From NCBI GenBank assembly GCA_002337145.1, contig DDFK01000001.1, positions 186,001 to 250,000 of the forward strand: a stretch of 64,000 nucleotides of DNA, in the 5' to 3' direction. The position numbers were made by a program, and so were the translations under genes. Within the stretch, counting starts at the first letter, position 1. Each line of letters starts with the position of its first letter. Under the pieces are notes generated by a model that ran no database searches, was not told the origin of the DNA, and worked only from the letters and a program-made list of their open reading frames with translations. Shown one piece after another: positions 17,453-26,176 of the stretch. Origin of the DNA: Chitinophagaceae bacterium UBA1930 (lineage in GTDB: Bacteria > Bacteroidota > Bacteroidia > Chitinophagales > Chitinophagaceae).

Positions 17453-19447
17453 TTACGGGGTTTTCTTCTTGTTGTTTAAAATCATGTAGCGTGCCGTTTC
17501 ATAAAACGCATCGGTGATGGAGCGGTACTGCCTCTGCAAGCTATCTGTATTTGCAGACATTGTATTGTTGAACGCAGCAAATTCTTTTTGGTTGGGGTTT
17601 GTAAAATAGTACCCATATACATAGTCATTGCCAATGGTAGCTACCTTTCTTATATCAACCAATATGTTGAATACATAATGTTCGGCATTATTCTTATCTG
17701 CTTTAATGATATCCCTGCCCATGGTTTTGTTGGTGTACGATATACCGGCAAGTCCGGCAATAGATGGCAATACATCAATTTGCGAAACAACATTGCTGCT
17801 TTTGGTTGGCTGCAACAAACCCGGTGCATAAAACAACAAGGGCACATGGGTAGAAACAAGGCTGGCACCGGTAAATATTCCAGGCAACACTTTAGATCCA
17901 TCGCCCGGAATACCATGGTCGCCCACAAAAACAAAAATGGTGTTCTTGAAATACTTTTCTTTTTGTGCAGCCTCTATGAACTTTTGGTAAGAGTAGTCGG
18001 TGTAGCGGAAAGCATTGTATTCCTCTACGTTTTCAAAACCATAATTCTTTAACGAATCTTTGGACGGGCTTTTCTTTTGAAACTCTTTCAGGTCTTCATC
18101 GGGTATGGTATAGGGCCTATGGTTGTCCGAAGTCTGTATCACTGCAAAAAAGGGTTTGTCCTGCTTGGCCAATGCAGCATTTGCTTCCAGGAAAAGCTGT
18201 TTGTCACTAATGCCCCATACATCCTGCTTTTTGGCAGCATAGCTTCCTTCCTCGTATAAATGCAGCCCTTCAATGTTGTTGGTAAGTAGTCCACGTATGT
18301 TTGCCCAACTGCTACTGCCACCTAAAAAATAATATTTTTCGTACCCTTTAAAATCATTGATGATGGTATGCTGGTCAACCGCTGCGGGGTTACGGCTCGA
18401 TGTGTTCCGCATCTCAATATCGGGTATGCCTGTAAGCGTTGCCCATACGCCCCTTGCGGTTCCATAAGCCGGCGTAAAGCACCTGTCAAAGAATATTCCC
18501 TTGTTGCACATTTCGTTAAAGAAAGGTGTGGTATTTAAAGGATTGCCCACCATGCTGCTCTTGTACATGCTAAAGCTTTCGCAAATAACCAATACAATGT
18601 TTGGTTTGGATGATGTAGAATCACCAATAACATTCCTTTCAAAATTCAAGGTGTTTACATCAGGTCTGTCAACACCCAAAAAACTGCTCATCCATGCATA
18701 ATGCTCACGTACTTTCTTTTCATCAAAGTTGGAATGACGGAAGCTCATGGAGCTAAAGAAAGACTGGAACGGGTTCAAAGAAATATTGGCCACATAATCG
18801 TTGCCTTTGGAAAAAGCATCGCTCCAACGCAAAGGGTACTGGCCACCTTTAAATACAGGCCTACCAACAATACCCAATGCCATCAACAGTACAAAGGCAA
18901 TACTCCATGTAATCCTGCTTTTTGGGGTAGATGCTATCTGCCTGCTGAGCGAGTGGTTATAAATCAGTTTTACAATTGCCAGCAACAATGCAATGGCAAC
19001 TACCAGTCCCAATATGCTCCAACCTAAATGATAAGTTTGCCACATCATGCGGAAGGAAATTTTTGCATCGTCCAGATAGTTCAGCACACTTGCATTCAGG
19101 CGTTGGTGCAGGTAGGCATAGTGGGCAAAATCAAACGCATAAAACAAAGTGAACGCAGTAATAAAAATAACCAGTAGCCACAATGCCACACGCCTGCCCC
19201 ATTTCTTATTCAACGGATGTAGGTAAGGAATGGTACCCACAATAAAAAGTGCCAACATTAAAATACAGGCCACCCGTAAATCGAACCGAAGCCCCAGTAT
19301 ATAGGCATCAGTTAAAGAAACCTGTTTGGTGGCGGGTGTACGGAAAACAAAAACCAGCAACCAGCGCAGCAAACTCATGAGCAATAAAAAAAAGGCCCCG
19401 GTAAGTGCAATCCAGTATATATATCGCGGTAATTTTATTTTTTTCAT
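17453..19447 (-). CDS. LtaS-like phosphoglycerol/phosphoethanolamine transferase family membrane protein (copy 2)
   Basis: A 664-residue paralogue of the gene at 15468, with the same layout: five membrane segments, then the sulfatase-fold domain with 'VLVICESFSMYKSS', the presumed nucleophile Thr330 in 'GTARGVWATLTG', 'DNHRPYTIP' and 'FVGDHG'. The two proteins align along their whole length. The ATG at 19447 is preferred over an upstream TTG at 19465, because MKKIKLPRYIYW directly precedes the first membrane segment. A TACATTTG element lies on this strand at 19461-19454, unusually close to the ATG, so a near-leaderless transcript is possible. This is the first gene of the two-gene unit and is divergent from the PAP2 phosphatase. 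Confidence 0.9.
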   Translation of the reverse strand: MKKIKLPRYIYWIALTGAFFLLLMSLLRWLLVFVFRTPATKQVSLTDAYILGLRFDLRVACILMLALFIVGTIPYLHPLNKKWGRRVALWLLVIFITAFTLFYAFDFAHYAYLHQRLNASVLNYLDDAKISFRMMWQTYHLGWSILGLVVAIALLLAIVKLIYNHSLSRQIASTPKSRITWSIAFVLLMALGIVGRPVFKGGQYPLRWSDAFSKGNDYVANISLNPFQSFFSSMSFRHSNFDEKKVREHYAWMSSFLGVDRPDVNTLNFERNVIGDSTSSKPNIVLVICESFSMYKSSMVGNPLNTTPFFNEMCNKGIFFDRCFTPAYGTARGVWATLTGIPDIEMRNTSSRNPAAVDQHTIINDFKGYEKYYFLGGSSSWANIRGLLTNNIEGLHLYEEGSYAAKKQDVWGISDKQLFLEANAALAKQDKPFFAVIQTSDNHRPYTIPDEDLKEFQKKSPSKDSLKNYGFENVEEYNAFRYTDYSYQKFIEAAQKEKYFKNTIFVFVGDHGIPGDGSKVLPGIFTGASLVSTHVPLLFYAPGLLQPTKSSNVVSQIDVLPSIAGLAGISYTNKTMGRDIIKADKNNAEHYVFNILVDIRKVATIGNDYVYGYYFTNPNQKEFAAFNNTMSANTDSLQRQYRSITDAFYETARYMILNNKKKTP

Positions 19448-19512
19448 AGCAGGCAAATGTAACACTTAAAAATTGCTGCATATAGCCGTTCATCAACCAG
19501 TATATTTACAGT

Positions 19513-20148
19513 ATGGCAATGCAATTTCTGTTCGTTGGTCTTTTTGACAGGGTTTGGAACTGGCTCGACAAATGCGATACCTGGCTGTTCATGCAGATCA
19601 ATACTGTTTTCACCAACAGTTTCCTGGACCATGTTTTTCCCTGGTGGCGGGAAGCCACTACCTGGCTACCGCTCTACCTGTTCCTCATACTATTTGCGGT
19701 AATGAATTACAAGCAGAAATCCATCTGGTGGATCGTATTCTTTGCCCTGACCATTGCCTTAAGCGACCAGATAAGCAGCGGCATCCTCAAAAACTGGATT
19801 GGCAGGCCGAGGCCATGCAACGACGACTTCCTGCAGTTCCACATGCGGCTACTCATCAACCGTTGCCCATCCAGCGGCAGCTTTACTTCTTCGCATGCCA
19901 CCAACCATTTTGCCGCAGCCATGTTTATATGGCTTACACTGAAACCGGCATTCAAAAAATGGGGCTACCTGTTCTTTGTTTGGGCGGCAACCATCTCGTA
20001 CGGGCAGGTATATGTAGGTGTGCATTACCCTTTAGACATTCTGGGCGGCTGCATATTGGGTTGTTCAATTGGCTGGCTCACTGCTTCTTTTTTCAATAGA
20101 AGGCTGGGGCTGGGAGACAAACCCATTGACCATGCAGTTGCAAACTGA
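19513..20148 (+). CDS. PAP2-family membrane phosphatase
   Basis: A 211-residue integral membrane protein with several hydrophobic segments. The lipid-phosphate-phosphatase signature is present: motif 1 'KNWIGRPRP' (K-x6-RP), motif 2 'SFTSSHAT' with the catalytic His, and motif 3 'GQVYVGVHYPLD'. In motif 3 the usual SR before the five-residue spacer reads GQ, so the canonical arginine is a glutamine; the catalytic histidine and aspartate are kept. Members dephosphorylate undecaprenyl pyrophosphate, phosphatidic acid or similar lipids at the outer face of the inner membrane. It is divergent from the LtaS-like pair, which would produce diacylglycerol or related lipid by-products, so a functional link is possible. 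Confidence 0.9.
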   Translation: MAMQFLFVGLFDRVWNWLDKCDTWLFMQINTVFTNSFLDHVFPWWREATTWLPLYLFLILFAVMNYKQKSIWWIVFFALTIALSDQISSGILKNWIGRPRPCNDDFLQFHMRLLINRCPSSGSFTSSHATNHFAAAMFIWLTLKPAFKKWGYLFFVWAATISYGQVYVGVHYPLDILGGCILGCSIGWLTASFFNRRLGLGDKPIDHAVAN

Positions 20149-20217
20149 CGCATTCCCCATATCTGAATAAAATCTGCAGCCACATCACTTTGCTATCCTT
20201 AGTTTTGTTTCAATACT

Positions 20218-21504
20218 ATGAATGAAATACTGATAATACTGGGGCTTATACTCCTGAACGGGTTGTTTTCCATGACGGAGATTGCCCTTGTTTCTGCCCG
20301 TAAGGCCCGCTTGGAAGGCCAGGCCAACAAAGGCGATGCAGAAGCAAAAAGGGCATTGGCACTTGCCAACAAACCCGATACATTTATTTCCACCATACAG
20401 TTGGTGATTACATTAATCAGTTTGTTAACGGGTATCTTCTCGGGCGAGAAACTGCAAGGCGACCTCATTGCCTGGTTAAGCAAATTCCCCACCATTAAGC
20501 CATATAGCCACGGTTTGGCCACGGCCATTGTGGTAGTATCCGTAACCTATGTGGCATTGGTACTGGGCGAGCTTGTTCCCAAAAGGATCGGCTTAAGCAA
20601 CCCCGAAGGCATTGCCAAAAAGGTAAGCATCCCGTTAAAGTTCATCATTACGGTCATGTACCCCTTCATCAAGTTCCTTACGGCATCTACCAATATCATT
20701 ACCAGTATTTTCAGGATACGTACCAACGACAACCAGGTAACGGAGGAAGAGATAAAAGCCATTATCAGCGAAGGCACCGAACAGGGAACGATTGAAGAAG
20801 CAGAACAGGAAATCATTGAACGGGTATTTCATTTGGGCGACAGGAACATTACTTCTTTAATGACCCATAGAAGCGATATTGTTTGGCTGGATATTTCAAA
20901 AACCATTGGCGAAGTAAAGAAGGAAGTAAAGGAAGTGACCCATTCCGTTTATCCCGTTTGCGAAGGCAATATCGACAGCATCAAAGGCATTGTATCCATC
21001 AAGGAGCTTTTTGTGCACAGCGACGATACCAGTATCGAAACCATTATAGACCAGCCAATGTATGTTCCTGAAAACAATACAGCCTACCAGGTGCTGGCAA
21101 AATTCAGGGAAACAAAAATTCACCATTGCTTTATTGTGAATGAATACGGAAGCATTGAAGGACTGATAACATTGAATGACATATTGGAAGCCATTGTAGG
21201 CGACATACCACAACCCGACGAGGAAGACTACCAGATACTGGAAAGGGCCGATGGCAGCTTTTTGATAGATGCACAGATACCTTTCTACGACTTTTTACGC
21301 AAGTTTGAAAAGACAGAATGGATGAATGACGAGGAACATAATTTTGATACACTCGCAGGGTTCATACTGCATGAAATGAAGGAAATCCCTACCACGGGCG
21401 ACACTTTATCGTGGAGAGGCATAAATTTGGAAATCATAGATATGGACAACCATAGAATTGATAAGGTACTGGCAACAGTTGACAGTGCCGAAACTAACGA
21501 TTAA
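20218..21504 (+). CDS. CNNM/CorC-type (hemolysin-family) transporter
   Basis: A 428-residue protein made of an N-terminal DUF21 membrane domain (about residues 1-190, with 'SMTEIALVSARKARLE' and 'LVPKRIGLSNPEGIA'), a pair of CBS domains (about 205-335, 'VPENNTAYQVLAKFRETKIHHCFIV' region) and a C-terminal CorC/HlyC FAD-like domain. This is the bacterial CNNM architecture, associated with Mg2+ or other divalent cation export; the old name hemolysin is historical. A TAGTTTTG element at 20200-20207 matches the Bacteroidota -7 consensus and may be its promoter. The downstream gene starts 15 bases after the stop and is probably co-transcribed. Confidence 0.93.
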   Translation: MNEILIILGLILLNGLFSMTEIALVSARKARLEGQANKGDAEAKRALALANKPDTFISTIQLVITLISLLTGIFSGEKLQGDLIAWLSKFPTIKPYSHGLATAIVVVSVTYVALVLGELVPKRIGLSNPEGIAKKVSIPLKFIITVMYPFIKFLTASTNIITSIFRIRTNDNQVTEEEIKAIISEGTEQGTIEEAEQEIIERVFHLGDRNITSLMTHRSDIVWLDISKTIGEVKKEVKEVTHSVYPVCEGNIDSIKGIVSIKELFVHSDDTSIETIIDQPMYVPENNTAYQVLAKFRETKIHHCFIVNEYGSIEGLITLNDILEAIVGDIPQPDEEDYQILERADGSFLIDAQIPFYDFLRKFEKTEWMNDEEHNFDTLAGFILHEMKEIPTTGDTLSWRGINLEIIDMDNHRIDKVLATVDSAETND

Positions 21505-21519
21505 TCCAATTATTTCAAC

Positions 21520-22137
21520 TTGAGTTTCTTTCAGAAAATAAAAGAACTTTTTCAGGCACCACCTCCACGAAACCCGCATGGTGACTGGTTTTATTACAGC
21601 AAGATTTTTTCCCGGAAGCTGATTGTACTGTATAAATTTGTAATGGAGCAAGGCCAACAGGGCAAAGTATTGAAAACGGGAGAAGACATAGTACCACCCG
21701 AACTGATATTTGGAAGTACCACGGCAAGTGTGATGGAAAAATGGGGTAGGCCCAGGTGCATGTTCAACAACAAGCAAACAAGCAACAACATCCGCATATT
21801 TTTTTACAGAAGGGACTATATATACGAAAGCACACTGTTTCAATTACAGTTCCATAACGACAAGCTCTTTTTTGTTTGCATGGAAGTAGGCAAGAGCCTA
21901 GCAACGGAAGAAAGCAAAATTGCCATACTTGCCAACATGCTGCCCAGCCATGTTACCGCCAATTTCAAAACGGTGCACAGCATACCAACCATGCAGGACA
22001 TACACAACAATTACCTGGTTATACAGGACGATGTGCTATTGGATATATGCTATGTAAGTGGCGAGTATGCCAACGAAAAATTAGCCCTGTTGGAAGACGG
22101 AAAGAAAAACAACCCACAAAGCACCAACGAAAGCTAG
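21520..22137 (+). CDS. Uncharacterised soluble protein
   Basis: A 205-residue protein starting at TTG (21520), 15 bases after the transporter gene. It has no signal peptide or membrane segment. Visible features are an aromatic- and proline-containing N-terminus (FQAPPPRNPHGDWFYY), a mixed alpha/beta middle with 'WGRPRCMF' and 'FYRRDYIYES', and a charged polar tail. I do not recognise the family and no catalytic motif stands out. Codon use matches the neighbours. It overlaps the convergent DUF6702-like gene by 4 bases at the 3' end. Confidence 0.75.
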   Translation: MSFFQKIKELFQAPPPRNPHGDWFYYSKIFSRKLIVLYKFVMEQGQQGKVLKTGEDIVPPELIFGSTTASVMEKWGRPRCMFNNKQTSNNIRIFFYRRDYIYESTLFQLQFHNDKLFFVCMEVGKSLATEESKIAILANMLPSHVTANFKTVHSIPTMQDIHNNYLVIQDDVLLDICYVSGEYANEKLALLEDGKKNNPQSTNES

Positions 22138-22622
22138 AATGCAAAACTGGCCGTTGTTTTCGGGTAATCCAATTTATAGTTCTGCTCCATGCCGTTTGCC
22201 TTCACATTAAAGATATTGATCTGCTTGTCTTGAAAATCGTACAAGAAACTGCAGTTCACTTCTACCTTCTTAACCGATGCAATATTTTCTGTCTCAAGAT
22301 AGATCCAGGTACTCTCCTGCTTCTGCTCATAACCTAAATAATGCAGCTCAATCGTTTTGCCATCCACTTTAACCAGCAGTTTCTGGGCAATATATTTTGC
22401 AATCAGCTTATCCACCGCCGCTTTATCGGCAGGTTTTGCCAAATCAATCTTCGTGTTGCCAAACTTTCTCAAGGCTGCTTCAAAATCGTCGTTAAACACT
22501 TTGATGCTCGTTTCAAAAGACCGTCCCTTGGCATTATGGTTAAGCTCTATTACCGATACAAAAAAAGGATGCAATGCAGCCACAATGCCCACCACTAACC
22601 ATTGGTATAAATTATTTGCCAT
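22134..22622 (-). CDS. DUF6702-like protein
   Basis: A 162-residue protein whose conserved core reads 'HPFFVSVIELNHNAKGRSFE' and 'IKVFNDDFEAALRKFG', a pattern I associate with the DUF6702 family found across Bacteroidota, often next to M1 metallopeptidase genes. An N-terminal hydrophobic stretch (LVVGIVAAL) could be an uncleaved signal, so it is likely periplasmic. The rest is beta-rich without any catalytic motif. It is divergent from the M1 peptidase gene across a 104-base intergenic region, consistent with a shared regulatory region. Function unknown. Confidence 0.8.
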   Translation of the reverse strand: MANNLYQWLVVGIVAALHPFFVSVIELNHNAKGRSFETSIKVFNDDFEAALRKFGNTKIDLAKPADKAAVDKLIAKYIAQKLLVKVDGKTIELHYLGYEQKQESTWIYLETENIASVKKVEVNCSFLYDFQDKQINIFNVKANGMEQNYKLDYPKTTASFAF

Positions 22623-22726
22623 TCACCTACTATATTTTGCAGCTACAAATGTGGCCATTAATTTTCACTTTGGCATATCAATAATTTCAACCGATATTGC
22701 CATATTGCATCTTTAAACAAGTCACC

Positions 22727-25123
22727 ATGAGAAAACTGTTCCTGCTGATTATTCTGGCACCCATAGCTTTTGGCATCCATGCACAGAACATTATGAACAA
22801 CCCCGGCTCCAACCACGGCAACAAGTTCGAGCAATTGGGCACCATACTGCCCACACCAAACGAATACCGTACTGCCAGCGGTGCACCTGGCCCCAAGTAC
22901 TGGCAGCAGCGTTGCGACTACAACATCAAATGCGAGTTGGACGAAAAAAACCTGAAATTGACAGGTAGTGAAACATTGACCTATTACAACAACTCGCCCG
23001 ATGTACTGACTTATTTATGGCTGCAGTTGGACGAAAATGAGCACAGCTCATTGAACAATGCCAATTATCAGGATGCAGAGAACCTGTCAAGACGCGGTGT
23101 AAGCCTTAGCCAGGTGAAAGAAATGGCCGAAGCAAAAACAGACAATGGCTATGGCGACAATATTACCAAGCTTACCGATGCCACTGGTGCAAAACTGAAA
23201 TACACCATCAACAAAACCATGATGCGTGTAGACCTGCCAACAGCATTAAAGCCCGGTGAAAAATTTGTGTTCAATATAGATTGGAACTATAAAATATCCG
23301 ACCGTCTGGTGATGGGCGGCCGTGGTGGCTACGAGTTCTTTCCCGAAGACGGCAACCACCTGTTTACCATGACACAGTGGTACCCACGCCTTTGCGTGTA
23401 CAGCGATTTTCAGGGATGGCAGAACCACCAGTTCACAGGCCGTGGCGAATTTGCCCTGACCTTTGGCAACTTCAATGTACAGATGACTGTACCTGCCGAC
23501 CATATTGTAATGGCCACCGGCGAATGTAAAAACTATGCTTCCGTACTTTCTGCTGCACAGCAGAAACGCTGGGCAGACGCACAGAATGCAAAAGAACCCG
23601 TAGAAGTAGTGACACTGGAAGAAGCAAAGAATGCAGAGAAAACAAAAAGCCAGGCAAAGAAAACATGGGTATTCAATGCAAGCAATGTGCGTGACTTTGC
23701 ATGGGGCTCATCACGCAAGTTCATTTGGGATGCAATGCCTGCCTATATAGACGGAAAGAAAGTAATGTGCATGAGTGCCTATGGCAAAGAAGCCTATAGC
23801 CTGTACAGGAAGTTCTCAACCAAAGCAGTATCACATACCATCAAAACCTATTCAAAGTTTTCCATTCCCTATCCATACCCTGTTGCACAAAGCATAGAAG
23901 CAAGCAATGGCATGGAATACCCCATGATCTGCTTCAACTATGGCAGAACGGAAAAAGATGGCACTTATACAGAAGCCATTAAAAATGGTATGCTTGGCGT
24001 AATCATACATGAAGTGGGGCACAACTTCTTCCCCATGATTGTAAACAGCGACGAACGTCAATGGACATGGATGGACGAAGGACTGAACACTTTTGTGGAG
24101 TACCTGACAGAAGAGTTGTGGGACAACAAATTCCCTTCCCGTCGCGGGCCTGCATTTACCATTACAGACTATATGCGTTTGCCCAAAGACCAACTGGAGC
24201 CCATTATGACCAATAGTGAAAACATTGTGCAGTTTGGCCCCAACGCTTACAGCAAACCTGCAACAGGCCTGAATATTTTAAGGGAAACCATCATTGGCAG
24301 GGAGCTGTTCGATTTTGCCTTCCGTGAATATGCAAGGCGTTGGGCATTCAAGCACCCCACACCTGCCGACCTTTTCCGTACCATGGAAGATGCAAGTGGC
24401 GAGGACCTTGACTGGTTCTGGCGTGGTTGGTTCTATGGTATAGAACCTTGCGATATTGCTATGGACAGCATCAAGCATGTAGTGTTTGATGTAGATGCAA
24501 CCGTTACTGCAGGCGGACGCCGTGGCGGTTTGGGCAATGGCAACGAACCCCTGCATGTAGCAAAACCAGTGGTTCCTTTATTTGATGACGTTTCAAAAAT
24601 CAGGAACAGGGAAGATGCAAAAATCAAGTTCCAGACCGATGTTGATACAAGCCTTCGCGACTTTTACTGGAAGTACGACAGAGGCATCATCCCCTACGAC
24701 TCCATTACAAGGTTCCCGGTACCAGCCAGCAATGCAAGCTCCGAAACATTGTCAGGAGAAGAAAAAGAAAAGTACATGAACAAACACCTGTACGAAATAT
24801 CCTTTACCAACAAAGGCGGTTTAATAATGCCGATTATAGTACAGTTTACTTTTGCCGATGGCACCACGCAACTGGAAAGGATACCTGCACAGGTTTGGCG
24901 TAAAGACGAGAAGCATGTAACCAAAGTGTTCATGACAGACAAACCCGCCACATCCATACAGCTTGACCCTTTTAAGGAAACAGCCGACATCAATACCAGC
25001 AACAACAGTTGGCCAACCGTTGATGAACCCAGCAAAGTGGCACTGTATAAAATGAATGGTGGCAACCGCCGCAACCCAACATCCACTGTACCGAACCCAA
25101 TGCAGAATGCACAGAAAAAATAA
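22727..25123 (+). CDS. M1-family zinc metallopeptidase (aminopeptidase), secreted
   Basis: From the ATG at 22727 the protein has 798 residues and a signal peptide (MRKLFLLIILAPIAFG, ending near HAQ). Zinc ligands and catalytic glutamate are complete: HEVGH at residues 428-432 and the third ligand Glu451 in 'MDEGLNTF'. The exopeptidase-type block appears as 'EASNGMEYPMI', replacing GAMEN. A TTG at 22697 would put ten residues before the signal peptide and is rejected. The C-terminal third (from about 620) is a beta-rich domain. It is likely a periplasmic or surface aminopeptidase that trims peptides. It is followed by a hairpin at 25145. Confidence 0.93.
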   Translation: MRKLFLLIILAPIAFGIHAQNIMNNPGSNHGNKFEQLGTILPTPNEYRTASGAPGPKYWQQRCDYNIKCELDEKNLKLTGSETLTYYNNSPDVLTYLWLQLDENEHSSLNNANYQDAENLSRRGVSLSQVKEMAEAKTDNGYGDNITKLTDATGAKLKYTINKTMMRVDLPTALKPGEKFVFNIDWNYKISDRLVMGGRGGYEFFPEDGNHLFTMTQWYPRLCVYSDFQGWQNHQFTGRGEFALTFGNFNVQMTVPADHIVMATGECKNYASVLSAAQQKRWADAQNAKEPVEVVTLEEAKNAEKTKSQAKKTWVFNASNVRDFAWGSSRKFIWDAMPAYIDGKKVMCMSAYGKEAYSLYRKFSTKAVSHTIKTYSKFSIPYPYPVAQSIEASNGMEYPMICFNYGRTEKDGTYTEAIKNGMLGVIIHEVGHNFFPMIVNSDERQWTWMDEGLNTFVEYLTEELWDNKFPSRRGPAFTITDYMRLPKDQLEPIMTNSENIVQFGPNAYSKPATGLNILRETIIGRELFDFAFREYARRWAFKHPTPADLFRTMEDASGEDLDWFWRGWFYGIEPCDIAMDSIKHVVFDVDATVTAGGRRGGLGNGNEPLHVAKPVVPLFDDVSKIRNREDAKIKFQTDVDTSLRDFYWKYDRGIIPYDSITRFPVPASNASSETLSGEEKEKYMNKHLYEISFTNKGGLIMPIIVQFTFADGTTQLERIPAQVWRKDEKHVTKVFMTDKPATSIQLDPFKETADINTSNNSWPTVDEPSKVALYKMNGGNRRNPTSTVPNPMQNAQKK

Positions 25124-25144
25124 TTGTTGAATATAGATACATGA

Positions 25145-25174
25145 CAAACCCCTTGACTTATATCAAGGGGTTTG
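25145..25174 (+). terminator. Hairpin after the M1 peptidase gene
   Basis: Perfect 12-bp arms CAAACCCCTTGA (25145-25156) and TCAAGGGGTTTG (25163-25174) with a 6-base loop, 21 bases past the stop codon at 25123. The following T tract is short, so termination efficiency is uncertain, but position and stem strength fit an intrinsic terminator. Confidence 0.75.
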
Positions 25175-25224
25175 TTATGTATAAGGGTCATGCTCCTTAT
25201 GAACAGGATAGCCGCAAACATTTA

Positions 25225-25252
25225 TTGTTGATTATTGCCCAAATAAGTTTTG
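25225..25252 (+). promoter_or_regulatory. Putative promoter of the Crp/Fnr-type gene
   Basis: TTG at 25225 and a TAAGTTTTG element at 25244-25252, 19 bases apart, approximate the Bacteroidota -33 TTG / -7 TAnnTTTG pattern with one extra T. It lies about 57 bases upstream of the ATG at 25309. Support is pattern only. Confidence 0.4.
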
Positions 25253-25308
25253 CATAAGATGATAAGTGGAATATATTGCAGGAACATCCGTTAACCCTGT
25301 TTTACCCA

Positions 25309-25938
25309 ATGACTAAAAGAGCAGCCTCAAAAAAGGTGGTTACTGCTAATGCAAAATATTCTTATGCCATAGATTTTTTTGCATCGTTGTACCCTATATC
25401 CATTGCCTTTAAAAACAAGCTGCAGGAACTGTCCTTTCATACACAATTAAAGAAAGGTGACTACCTGCTCAAGAAAGGTGATATTTCCACAACAGTATAT
25501 TTCATTAAAAAAGGGGTGGTACATGGCTATATAGACCAAGGCAAAAAAGAAATCACTACCTGGGTAAGCTGCGAAAACGAAATGGTTACTTCCATCAGCA
25601 GCTTTTTTAATGGCACACCCGCAAAAGAAAATATACGTGCACTGGAAGCATGCGAACTGGAAGGCATTAGCGTTACCGACCTGCAATACATGTACAAGCA
25701 TTTTCCCGAAGCCAATATACTGGCAAGGATAGTGTTGGAGCAGTATTACCAGGATGCAGAAGACCGGGCATTCATCAGCAAGTTATCCAATGCCAAAGAA
25801 AAATATGCATACCTACTACAAAGCAAGCATGGGCGAATGTTGACCATGGTGCCCTTAAAATATGTTGCTTCCTTTTTAGGCATGCGTTTAGAAACCTTGA
25901 TCCGCTTAAGGTCGAGCATTGCATTAAAAAACAAATAA
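25309..25938 (+). CDS. Crp/Fnr-family transcriptional regulator
   Basis: From the ATG at 25309, 209 residues. Residues about 30-140 form the cyclic-nucleotide-binding beta-barrel ('LKKGDYLLKKGDISTTVYFI', 'KKGVVHGYI', 'MVTSISSFFNG'), and the last 30 residues form the recognition region ('VPLKYVASFLGMRLETLIRL'), the degenerate helix-turn-helix usual in Bacteroidota members. No Fnr-type cysteine cluster is present at the N-terminus, so oxygen sensing through iron-sulfur is unlikely; the effector is unknown. An upstream TTG at 25276 is rejected because a promoter-like element and ATG fit better. A perfect palindrome resembling a Crp/Fnr box lies 35 bases past its stop codon. Confidence 0.9.
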   Translation: MTKRAASKKVVTANAKYSYAIDFFASLYPISIAFKNKLQELSFHTQLKKGDYLLKKGDISTTVYFIKKGVVHGYIDQGKKEITTWVSCENEMVTSISSFFNGTPAKENIRALEACELEGISVTDLQYMYKHFPEANILARIVLEQYYQDAEDRAFISKLSNAKEKYAYLLQSKHGRMLTMVPLKYVASFLGMRLETLIRLRSSIALKNK

Positions 25939-25972
25939 TAACTATCCCATGATTGAACATGGATGATAAAGT

Positions 25973-25984
25973 TGACAATTGTCA
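25973..25984. promoter_or_regulatory. 12-bp palindrome resembling a Crp/Fnr-type box
   Basis: TGACAATTGTCA is a perfect palindrome; with its flanking T it reads TTGAC-N4-GTCA, the half-site layout recognised by Crp/Fnr-family proteins. It lies between the regulator gene ending at 25938 and the esterase gene starting at 26177. Binding by the adjacent regulator is inferred, not shown. Confidence 0.4.
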
Positions 25985-26045
25985 TAAAATAATAAGATTT
26001 ACCGCATTGCCTAACCAATTAATTAAACGGAGCATATAATTTTAA

Positions 26046-26113
26046 GGTACACAAGGATTTTTTTTAATCCGTACCCCCTGATTACAAGTCATCTCTTTTT
26101 GAGATGGCTTTTT
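26046..26113 (+). terminator. Two consecutive hairpins in the spacer after the regulator gene
   Basis: The first hairpin pairs GGTAC (26046-26050) plus GGATT (26055-26059) with AATCC (26066-26070) plus GTACC (26071-26075), leaving a 4-base bulge. The second pairs 26087-26095 with 26101-26109 (AGTCATCTC with GAGATGGCT, one G-U) and is followed by TTTT at 26110-26113, a terminator form. Together with the palindrome at 25973 they account for most of the 238-base gap between the regulator and the esterase gene. Confidence 0.6.
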
Positions 26114-26176
26114 GTTTCGTTACCTGCCAGGCAGAATTTGCTGCCACATAACCCAACCTTGTTTTATATTAGCCTT

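Noticed and set aside
19454..19461. TACATTTG on the minus strand as a promoter of the LtaS-like pair
   Set aside because: It is only 7 bases from the chosen ATG and has no TTG at the right distance. I noted it in the gene entry but do not list it as a promoter.
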